Shown here piece after piece: positions 1 through 5,423 of a stretch of DNA of 29,046 nt. Made by a program: the position numbers and the translations under genes. Where the stretch lies: the NCBI GenBank assembly GCA_964416925.1, contig CAYQFQ010000007.1, forward strand, positions 1 to 29,046, written 5' to 3'. The notes under the pieces are model-generated. The model had not been told where the DNA came from. It saw only the letters and a list, made by a program, of their open reading frames with translations, and searched no databases. This DNA is from CAYQFQ01 sp964416925. Its GTDB lineage: Bacteria > Patescibacteriota > Minisyncoccia > Phycocordibacterales > GWA1-40-21. Within the stretch, counting starts at the first letter, position 1. Each line of letters begins with the position of its first letter.

Positions 1-334
1 TGGCAGCCTGTGTGACAATGCCGGTATAACCGGACTGAATATCTAATCCTGCCACGCTAGCAGTTGTATTAATTGAAGAATTTGTGGTAGCTGATGAATT
101 AAAAACTGCTATATCAGAAACGTTGGGTACAGCTCCGCCCTGCCAGTTACTGGCAGTGCTCCACAACCCATCACCCGAACCGTTTGTCCAGGTAATAGTG
201 GCGGCAGAAGCAACGCTTATTTGAGTACCAAAAAAAACAACAAGAAAAAATATTAAAAACCCAAAAACTTTATAAAGTCCTCTTTCTGTTTTCACTTCGT
301 TTTTTTTCTTAAAATCAAAAAGCCAAACAGACAT
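1..334 (-). CDS. Secreted beta-repeat protein, N-terminal part (runs off the window)
   Basis: The gene starts with ATG at 332-334 and reads leftward off the window; 111 codons are visible. The first 18 residues are charged (KKKNEVKTER), followed by a long hydrophobic stretch and an A-x-A type end (SVASAA), which reads as a signal peptide. The mature part begins TITWTNGSGDGLWSTASNW and continues with P-N-x-x-D-x-A-V-F. This W-x-x-G-x-G-x-W-x-x-x-x-N-W pattern is typical of beta-strand repeat (autotransporter-like or S-layer-like) surface proteins. The function is probably cell-surface or adhesive, by inference. A TATAAT box lies 9 bases before the ATG, so the message should be almost leaderless. 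The total size and C-terminus cannot be seen. Confidence 0.75.
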   Translation of the reverse strand, partial: MSVWLFDFKKKNEVKTERGLYKVFGFLIFFLVVFFGTQISVASAATITWTNGSGDGLWSTASNWQGGAVPNVSDIAVFNSSATTNSSINTTASVAGLDIQSGYTGIVTQAA

Positions 335-343
335 TTGTAACCT

Positions 344-349
344 ATTATA
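344..349 (-). promoter_or_regulatory. -10 box of the secreted protein gene at 334
   Basis: On the minus strand TATAAT is preceded by TGTGA and ends 9 bases before the ATG. There is no Shine-Dalgarno sequence between them. It implies a leader of about 3 bases. Confidence 0.6.
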
Positions 350-412
350 TCACATATCCAAATTCCATCGCCCGTTTTTTTAGAAAATATAATTCCTTTT
401 AATTGAGGTATT

Positions 413-772
413 TTATAAATAGTAAATAAATGTCATCGTTGCAACAGCATTAGCTCCTCCAGGACCCGGAAATTGTATTGTATATTTATATGCGCCATCA
501 ATATTTTTTGGTATGAAGTGATCAAGTGATTTAGTAAAAATATTTCTAGCAGTAGTATCCATATCTAATCCAGTAATCAACCCATCGTTTTCTAAATATG
601 CAATCATCGATTTCTTAATCCTTGGTTCGTTATGACCAAAACTCGCAGCTCCCGCTCCTGAAAAAAAATCTATATACTCAACACCACTATCTGACCACAC
701 TTTAGAACCTAAAGCTCGATTAAAAACAACCGGAAAAATTTTTGAATAATAATTAACTTTTGATAAATTCAT
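413..772 (-). pseudogene. Remnant of EctB-type class III aminotransferase (N-terminal quarter)
   Basis: The 119 residues match the N-terminal part of diaminobutyrate--2-oxoglutarate aminotransferase (EctB family, class III, PLP-dependent). The motifs include FPVVFNRALGS, the D-x-x-G-x-EYIDFFSGAGA segment, FGHNEP, LITGLDMDT and IQFPGPGGANAV. Family members are around 420-430 residues, with the catalytic lysine far downstream; this copy loses similarity right after the GANAV segment and stops. Lysine and cofactor-binding residues are therefore absent and it cannot be an active aminotransferase. No continuation is visible in the following 80 bases, which hold the next gene's promoter. Codon use is like the neighbours, so the truncation seems to have happened in place or on arrival. 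Alternative: a short protein kept for another role; I see no support for that. Confidence 0.7.
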
Positions 773-1176
773 ATTAGACTTTATTAATATATATTATGTT
801 AAACATAACTAAATCATACATATACTTACTGATGTATGTCAATTTGATTCCTGTGTATATCCAAAAAAAACTTATTCTATAAGCCTTTTTAAAAGTCTAT
901 TTAAATTGATGACATTTTACCACACCCCTCGACTCACTATATTAATATTCTAAATACTATCTAATAAGTACTCAAATAAACTATCCGTTCGTCCACCATC
1001 TACCAATACTTGCTGAGATAACCGCAATAAAACCTAGCAAAAGGACTTTCTATTTTTATGTGTATCACGAGTTACTAAGTATAATTTTTCGCTACGCTCA
1101 AATTCTACATAAGTACTCGCGACCCCAGCTCGTGATTTTGTTTGCTAACAAAATATCACTGCGCTTTCCACAAACT
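773..1176. other. Non-coding stretch with decayed hairpins
   Basis: No convincing gene is visible in about 400 bases. A perfect small hairpin, ATTTTGTT-TGCT-AACAAAAT, lies near 1134-1153. An inverted pair, ATCACGAG (about 1063) and CTCGTGAT (about 1130), encloses sixty-odd bases. GTTTGTGGA-type arms also flank the tRNA-Ala terminator just beyond the right end. The rest is plain AT-rich sequence. Confidence 0.5.
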
Positions 1177-1202
1177 AAAAAACCGCAGCAGTGCGGTTTT
1201 TC
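1177..1202 (-). terminator. Terminator after tRNA-Ala
   Basis: On the minus strand the stem AACCGCA/TGCGGTT is followed by a T run, 11 bases past the tRNA 3' end. The hairpin is symmetric (A run before, T run after), so it could also stop transcription coming from the left. Confidence 0.75.
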
Positions 1203-1212
1203 TTAACGTTTG

Positions 1213-1285
1213 TGGACCCTATCGGATTCGAACCGATGACCTCCTCATTGCAAATGAGGCGCTCTACCAACTAAGCTAAGGGCCC
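1213..1285 (-). tRNA. tRNA-Ala (anticodon UGC)
   Basis: A full cloverleaf can be drawn on the minus strand. The acceptor stem is GGGCCCT/AGGGTCC, the D arm GCTTAGTTGGTAGAGC, and the anticodon arm CCTCA-TTTGCAA-TGAGG with anticodon TGC. The T arm contains GGTTCGAATCC. The acceptor has G3:U70, the classic alanine identity pair. The gene is 73 bases with discriminator A. The CCA tail is not encoded (the next bases are CA), so it must be added by the CCA-adding enzyme. A terminator follows directly. The nearest good promoter is 1408-1436, implying a structured leader of about 115 bases. Confidence 0.95.
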
Positions 1286-1402
1286 ATATTAAATTTTAAA
1301 AAACCACAATCGAAATACCTAAATTTTGTTTGGACTACCAACTACTTGCCCCGTAGTGAACATTCTGATGTTCTACTTCTGGGGAGCTAATGGCCCAACG
1401 TT
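1286..1402 (-). ncRNA. Structured leader or small RNA upstream of tRNA-Ala (candidate)
   Basis: This stretch lies between a strong minus-strand promoter (1408-1436) and tRNA-Ala and holds no open reading frame with a ribosome site. It folds into a nested stem at 1349-1384: CCCC/GGGG outside, GTA/TAC next, then GAACAT/ATGTTC closed by a 4-base loop. It could be the 5' leader of pre-tRNA-Ala removed by RNase P, or a separate small RNA. I do not recognise it as a known family (not 6S, RNase P RNA, SRP RNA or tmRNA). Confidence 0.35.
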
Positions 1403-1407
1403 TTAGG

Positions 1408-1436
1408 ATAATATCATATGTTAAATGTTTTATCAA
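1408..1436 (-). promoter_or_regulatory. Sigma-70 type promoter upstream of tRNA-Ala
   Basis: On the minus strand there is a TTGATA -35 box (1431-1436), a 17-base spacer and a TATTAT -10 box (1408-1413). It starts immediately after the terminator of the gene at 1484-1702, so it opens a new transcription unit. Confidence 0.7.
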
Positions 1437-1437
1437 C

Positions 1438-1464
1438 AAAAAACCCCGCCAGTCCATGGCGGGG
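1438..1464 (-). terminator. Terminator of the small gene at 1484-1702
   Basis: On the minus strand the stem CCCCGCC/GGCGGGG with a 7-base loop is followed by six T. It lies about 20 bases past the stop codon. Confidence 0.85.
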
Positions 1465-1483
1465 ATGGTTGAGAACATTATCG

Positions 1484-1702
1484 TTAGCTGGCTTTGGCTT
1501 TCGCCTTGACACGCAAGGACACAAACCACCCCTTCTCCTTGTTGAAAGGCTGATAGATGATAGTGTCACCGACGTTGAGTTTGATCCGATCCTCGCGAGT
1601 AACGATCAGGAAATAATTCATCTTTCCTTTCAACACAATCCGGAAATCTCCGTCATGATTCCTGATTTCCTTAATCACTCCTGTTTGGACTTTACCGGCC
1701 AT
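1484..1702 (-). CDS. Small beta-rich protein, possibly OB-fold (unknown function)
   Basis: This is a 72-residue protein starting MAGKVQTGVIKEI. The start is fixed by the Shine-Dalgarno sequence GGGGAGG 8 bases before the ATG; longer readings from 1777 have no such signal. The sequence alternates hydrophobic and charged residues (GVIKEI, DFRIVLKG, NYFLIV, LNVGDTIIYQP, GWFVSLRVKAK), which suggests a small beta barrel. The V-G-D-T-I-x-Y segment resembles OB-fold or cold-shock-like proteins, but the RNP motifs of cold-shock proteins are missing, so no function is claimed. The C-terminus is basic (RVKAKAKAS). It is one of the small stand-alone units of the window: own promoter, strong ribosome site, own terminator, and G+C visibly above its neighbours. 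Confidence 0.8.
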   Translation of the reverse strand: MAGKVQTGVIKEIRNHDGDFRIVLKGKMNYFLIVTREDRIKLNVGDTIIYQPFNKEKGWFVSLRVKAKAKAS

Positions 1703-1748
1703 ACTCGATACCTCCCCAGTTAAGAATTCTGCACTCCGTCTGTTTAGT

Positions 1749-1777
1749 AGATTAATATATCCCAAAAAATAAATCAA
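1749..1777 (-). promoter_or_regulatory. Probable promoter of the gene at 1484-1702
   Basis: On the minus strand TTGATT (1772-1777) is followed by a 17-base spacer and TAATCT (1749-1754). The -10 box is weak, and TATATT lies just upstream of it. Confidence 0.4.
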
Positions 1778-1818
1778 GAGACTAAATATTTTAGAATTTA
1801 ACTCACAAAAAATATGAT

Positions 1819-2484
1819 CTACATTTTTGATTTACCTCTTTTGTAATACAAATAAGCTAAGGCCAAGACGACAACCAATACAACAACAATTTGAACATAT
1901 GATTCAATATTAGCCGTATTTTTAACAAAAGAAGATAGAAGCGTAGTCCCCATATATCCCAAATATATATAAATCGCGCCACGGATTAAAGAGCCGACAA
2001 AAGTGGTTATCGTAAAAAGTTTAATATTTATTTTAAGTAATCCCCCACCAACGGAAATAAGAACACTTGGAACTATAGGCAGGGCTCTTAAAATAATTAA
2101 AATCACATAATCTCTCCATCCTTTTCCGAGACGATCTCCAAAAGCTTTTATTTGGTCTTGAGTTATCCCGATAAAATCAGCAATTTTACCAGACAACAAG
2201 TTCTCAACCTTATCAGACACAATATATACAACGACAGCACCAAGTGTTTTTCCAATCGCTGCAAGAATTGTCAAAGCAATAAGACCATAAATAGTATATT
2301 CTTGGATCTGTGCAAAAGAACCAGTCGCAATTGTTATTGACGGAGAAGGAATCGGAGGAATTACTTCTTCAATAAAAGAAACAACTGGGGCAAATATCGT
2401 AAGTGGTATATGCGTAGCCCAAGACAACAAAATCTGTTCAAAATATAAAAACATAATAATTAAAAATTCTACTACACTATACAT
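1819..2484 (-). CDS. DedA/VTT family membrane protein
   Basis: The 221-residue protein has several membrane segments. The order of motifs fits the DedA (SNARE-associated, VTT domain) family: an N-terminal helix, then FIEEVIPPIPSPSITIATG with the acidic-proline-serine pattern, a G-K/V-Y segment, and the amphipathic RDYVILIILRALPIVPSVLISVGGG stretch (R and P conserved in the family), then F...G..IRGAIYIYLGY. DedA proteins act in the cytoplasmic membrane and are linked to lipid carrier flipping and membrane potential homeostasis; the substrate here is unknown. The C-terminal tail is basic (YYKRGKSKM). The start is either M1 or the methionine 10 residues later (MFLYFEQ); neither has a Shine-Dalgarno sequence. 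It stands alone, divergent from the secreted protein at 2590. Confidence 0.85.
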   Translation of the reverse strand: MYSVVEFLIIMFLYFEQILLSWATHIPLTIFAPVVSFIEEVIPPIPSPSITIATGSFAQIQEYTIYGLIALTILAAIGKTLGAVVVYIVSDKVENLLSGKIADFIGITQDQIKAFGDRLGKGWRDYVILIILRALPIVPSVLISVGGGLLKINIKLFTITTFVGSLIRGAIYIYLGYMGTTLLSSFVKNTANIESYVQIVVVLVVVLALAYLYYKRGKSKM

Positions 2485-2589
2485 GGTATATCATCATGTG
2501 CCAAGTTATATTTCTTTAAGGTTGACTTAGAATTTAATTTAATAAATAATAATCATTAATTATTATTAATTGTTGCTTAGTAACTATTT

Positions 2590-3639
2590 ATGAATAAATT
2601 TATATTTGGAAGTTTTTTTGTCGCTATTTTTTTATTAACTTTATTAATCTCTACCCCAACATTTGCAGATGATTCACTAATAATAACCAATTTCGAAGTA
2701 TCCGAATATGTTATTTCTCCAAATAGTGATGGGATAAAAGACACAACAAGTATTGATATCGCATTTTCTGAAGAAGTTAGTGCGGAAATAAACATTTTAG
2801 ACTCTAATAAAAACATTATAAAAAATCTATACAGATCACCCTCCGTTACAAATCCAAGAAGTAAATTTTGGGACGGAAAAGATGAACTAGATCAAGTTGT
2901 TCTAGACGGAATATATATTATTCAAATCATAGGAACCAGTACTTTATCTGGAATTGTTAATGATACGTCTAAGACAATAACGGTTCATATAATTGCTCCA
3001 GAAATTACATTAAATGGTGAAAGTTCAGTAAGGATTAGAAGAGGAAGCCAATATACTGAATTAGGGGCAAAAGCAAATGATAATATTGATGGAGAATTTA
3101 ACGCTTCTTCTTCTAGCAACGTGGACACTAACACGAGAGGAACATATACGGTCACATATACAGCAATCGATTCCGCAGGAAATATAGCAAAAGAAGTTAC
3201 AAGGACTGTTGTTGTGTATAGTTCAGGAAGAAGGAGAACTCCCGTAAATGAACCCGTACCGGAAGTTTTAGGTGATCAAACTGGACCCACAGAAAATCAA
3301 TCTACATCTACAGTAGAAACTTCTACAACCACGACAAAGACAGAAGAGAATGGACCCACGACTTCCTCAACAACAGGAGAGGTATTAGGAGTGGAGATTT
3401 ATAAATTTAATAACAATCTAGGATTCGGTTTAAGAAATAATGATGTTTTGGAATTACAAAAACGCTTAAAATCAGAAGGTTTATTTACGGCTTCTACGAC
3501 TGGATACTTTGGAACATCAACAAAAGATGCGGTAATTAAATATCAAGAAAAATATGCATCTGAAATTCTAACTCCATTAGGTTTAACAAAAGGAACAGGA
3601 TTTGTAGGTCAATATACAAGAGCAAAATTGAATCAATAA
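2590..3639 (+). CDS. Secreted protein: FlgD-like Ig domain, DUF5011-like Ig domain, peptidoglycan-binding domain
   Basis: The protein has 349 residues. Residues 1-27 form a signal peptide ending PTFADD. Residues about 33-130 read as a FlgD-type Ig-like domain (S-P-N-x-D-G-I-K-D, then FWDGKDELDQVVLDGIYIIQI). Residues about 136-210 match the DUF5011/HYR-like Ig domain (G-x-x-Y-x-E-x-G-A-x-A-x-D, GTYTVTYTAIDSAGN). A Thr/Ser/Glu-rich linker with two EVLG motifs follows. Residues about 275-349 form a PG_binding_1 domain (LQKRLKSEGLF, GYFGTSTKDAVIKYQ). It is most likely exported and held at the cell wall, with the Ig domains facing outward. EVLG/VLG motifs before such domains are common in CPR surface proteins as I recall them. 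A TTGACT box near 2521 could be its -35. A terminator follows. Confidence 0.85.
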   Translation: MNKFIFGSFFVAIFLLTLLISTPTFADDSLIITNFEVSEYVISPNSDGIKDTTSIDIAFSEEVSAEINILDSNKNIIKNLYRSPSVTNPRSKFWDGKDELDQVVLDGIYIIQIIGTSTLSGIVNDTSKTITVHIIAPEITLNGESSVRIRRGSQYTELGAKANDNIDGEFNASSSSNVDTNTRGTYTVTYTAIDSAGNIAKEVTRTVVVYSSGRRRTPVNEPVPEVLGDQTGPTENQSTSTVETSTTTTKTEENGPTTSSTTGEVLGVEIYKFNNNLGFGLRNNDVLELQKRLKSEGLFTASTTGYFGTSTKDAVIKYQEKYASEILTPLGLTKGTGFVGQYTRAKLNQ

Positions 3640-3667
3640 AGCTAAACTTATCTATTCGATTAAGAAA

Positions 3668-3692
3668 AAGCCTCTCTGAGAGGTTTTTTTTT
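3668..3692 (+). terminator. Terminator of the secreted protein gene
   Basis: The stem CCTC(TCTGA)GAGG, extended by A/T pairs, is followed by a T run. It lies about 30 bases after the stop at 3639. Confidence 0.75.
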
Positions 3693-3707
3693 ATTTTTTT
3701 AAATTAC

Positions 3708-3736
3708 TTGACAACAAACTATTAATAGCGTATTAT
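3708..3736 (+). promoter_or_regulatory. Promoter of the small gene at 3760
   Basis: A consensus TTGACA (3708-3713) is followed by a 17-base spacer and TATTAT (3731-3736). The leader is about 17 bases with AAAGGAG as ribosome site (3746-3752). Confidence 0.85.
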
Positions 3737-3759
3737 TGTAAGCAGAAAGGAGTCCAACT

Positions 3760-3978
3760 ATGAATACGGATGATATCGTAAAGATTCACGAAGATTCATG
3801 GGAAAAAGGAAGAAAAGCCTTTAGCGTCAGTACAGACGAAATGGTAATTTTTCTGAAAAGCCCAGCCGGTGTTATTTGTCACAACAAAAGCAACGGTGAC
3901 GGAACACTTCACACATCTGTATACTACAAAGGAAGGGTTTTTTCCTGCTCACACACCGAAAGGATTGAGCAGACGTAA
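3760..3978 (+). CDS. Small unknown protein (72 residues)
   Basis: The gene is well supported by its signals: consensus promoter, AAAGGAG 7 bases before ATG, TAA stop and a terminator hairpin starting right behind the stop. The protein begins MNTDDIVKIHEDSWEKG and is predicted to be soluble. It has an acidic N-terminus, a hydrophobic strand (EMVIFLK) and a C-terminal half with C-H-N-K and F-S-C-S-H. The two Cys-containing segments could bind a metal or form a disulphide, but this is only a possibility. I do not recognise the family. It is one of the stand-alone small units and converges on the gene at 3989-4366, sharing its terminator. Confidence 0.75.
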   Translation: MNTDDIVKIHEDSWEKGRKAFSVSTDEMVIFLKSPAGVICHNKSNGDGTLHTSVYYKGRVFSCSHTERIEQT

Positions 3979-4005
3979 AAAGGCGGTCTTAACTGACCGC
4001 CTTTT
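3977..4005. terminator. Two-way terminator between 3760-3978 and 3989-4366
   Basis: The stem GGCGGTC/GACCGCC (3982-3988 and 3995-4001) has an A run on the left and a T run on the right, so it works in both directions. The stop codon of the minus-strand gene lies in the loop. Confidence 0.85.
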
Positions 4006-4366
4006 CTCTTTTATCATTTTCAAAATCTTTCATGAGTTCAGAACAACTAACTCCCCTAGTATATCTACAGACAAATTCTGTAATACTTTCTGCTTTTTTA
4101 AGTTCCATTCCTGAACGCTTCCTTCCTAAGACCATTAAGGCTATTTCATTATGCAAATTCCTCCGCGCACTCTGTGAGCCAACAACATCATTAAGATTAT
4201 CTGATTCAACAAATTTAACATATGCTTCACACGCATCATTAAACCTCTGTAAAACAGGACTCTCTTCTTTTGGTGGGTTACCCATAAAGCCATAATTATT
4301 CCAAAGGATTCCCAATCTAACATAATCATTATTCTCAGGTGTTACTTGTTGGCTTTCAAACTTCAT
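3989..4366 (-). CDS. Unknown soluble protein, co-transcribed with ddl
   Basis: A 125-residue, mostly helical, charged protein without membrane segments or signal peptide. Recognisable features are an N-terminal NNYGFMGNPPKEESP segment, a helix with KFVESDNLNDVV, and a basic RRNLHNEIALMVLGRKRSG segment. I do not recognise its family. Its ATG is only 4 bases after the ddl stop codon, and no promoter or Shine-Dalgarno sequence fits in between, so it is read from the ddl transcript. Its last codons and the TAA form the stem and loop of the shared terminator at 3977-4005, so translation to the stop codon could interfere with hairpin folding. Confidence 0.75.
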   Translation of the reverse strand: MKFESQQVTPENNDYVRLGILWNNYGFMGNPPKEESPVLQRFNDACEAYVKFVESDNLNDVVGSQSARRNLHNEIALMVLGRKRSGMELKKAESITEFVCRYTRGVSCSELMKDFENDKREKAVS

Positions 4367-4370
4367 ATAT

Positions 4371-5339
4371 CTATTTACTATTTAAGGCTAAACTTATAAC
4401 GTGATCCAAGAAATCTGGCAAAGAAATTCCAACAGCTTTTAGAGACTGTGGCAAAAGAGACTGAACTGTAAGTCCTGGCAGAGTATTAACCTCAAGTATG
4501 TATGTTCCTCTCTTCGGATTAACAACAAAATCAGAACGTGAATAATGGCGGAGCCCCAAAGCCTTGTGAGCTTGAATTGCCATCTTTGTTATCACATCTT
4601 TTTCTTTTTTTGTGAAATTCCCGGGACAGACCTCTTGTGCACCTCCACAATATTTCGCCTTATAATCAAACAGTTTTGCTTCAGGATGTTTTATTATCTC
4701 TACAGGAAAAAGTGGATAAACATCTTGACCTCTCAAATTATCGACAACTCCACAAGTCGCTTCCCTTCCAGTTATAAACTCTTCAATTATCACAACATCT
4801 GAAAATTTTAAAGCTTCTTTAATTGCAGGAACTATTTCTTTTAAAGTTTTAATAACTGACACACCCATAGAAGACCCACTTCCTCTTGGCTTAACAATTG
4901 CCGGCAATGGGAAAGTCTTAAAAATCATTTTTGCCTCAACCTCCAAGTCACCACACTTATACACAACGCGATAAATAGGCGTTTTTAAACCATATTTTAT
5001 GAAAATTTCTTTAGCGAGAACTTTATTCATTCCAAGTGCCGAAGCAAGAGCTTTTGATCCAGTGTACTTTGCCCCGAACATATCCAAAATCTGCTGTACT
5101 TTTCCGTCTTCACCATATTCACCGTGCATTGCATTAAAAACAACATCAGTACTTTCACAAATTTTTTGAGGAGCTACTTGAATACCATCAACAAACCAAT
5201 CTCCTTGTTTATCAATAATGACATCAGTAGGAATATATTTATCAGGTAAATTATCTAAAACATTTTTCCCTGTTTTAATAGAGACATCATATTCAGAACT
5301 TGGACCTCCTCTTAAAACAGCGACTTTGATTCTTTGCAT
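4371..5339 (-). CDS. ddl: D-alanine--D-alanine ligase
   Basis: The 322-residue protein is an ATP-grasp enzyme that joins two D-alanines for the peptidoglycan precursor in the cytoplasm. Signature segments: LRGGPSSEYDVSIKTG at the N-terminus, NAMHGEYGEDGKVQ, YTGSKALASALGMNK, the ATP-binding KPRGSGSSMGVSVI loop, the EATCGVV segment, and the C-terminal metal site EVNTLPGLT. The Ser in P-S-S-E-Y-D replaces the more usual E-H-x-V-S pattern slightly, but the overall match is strong. A length of about 320 is normal for DdlB-type enzymes. A TATAAT box ends only 6 bases before the ATG, predicting a fully leaderless message. It leads a two-gene operon with the unknown gene at 3989. Confidence 0.95.
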   Translation of the reverse strand: MQRIKVAVLRGGPSSEYDVSIKTGKNVLDNLPDKYIPTDVIIDKQGDWFVDGIQVAPQKICESTDVVFNAMHGEYGEDGKVQQILDMFGAKYTGSKALASALGMNKVLAKEIFIKYGLKTPIYRVVYKCGDLEVEAKMIFKTFPLPAIVKPRGSGSSMGVSVIKTLKEIVPAIKEALKFSDVVIIEEFITGREATCGVVDNLRGQDVYPLFPVEIIKHPEAKLFDYKAKYCGGAQEVCPGNFTKKEKDVITKMAIQAHKALGLRHYSRSDFVVNPKRGTYILEVNTLPGLTVQSLLPQSLKAVGISLPDFLDHVISLALNSK

Positions 5340-5345
5340 GTAAAT

Positions 5346-5351
5346 ATTATA
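5346..5351 (-). promoter_or_regulatory. -10 box of ddl
   Basis: On the minus strand TATAAT ends exactly 6 bases before the ATG, so the first A of the start codon would be the transcription start. Confidence 0.65.
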
Positions 5352-5371
5352 ACACTATATTATTAAAAATT

Positions 5372-5406
5372 AAAAAGCTCGTGGATACACAAATTGCACC
5401 ACGAGC
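5372..5406 (-). terminator. Terminator of uvrC
   Basis: On the minus strand the perfect stem GCTCGTGG/CCACGAGC has a 14-base loop and is followed by five T. It lies just past the uvrC stop and before the ddl promoter. Confidence 0.85.
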
Positions 5407-5423
5407 CATTTAGCCATGAAAAA

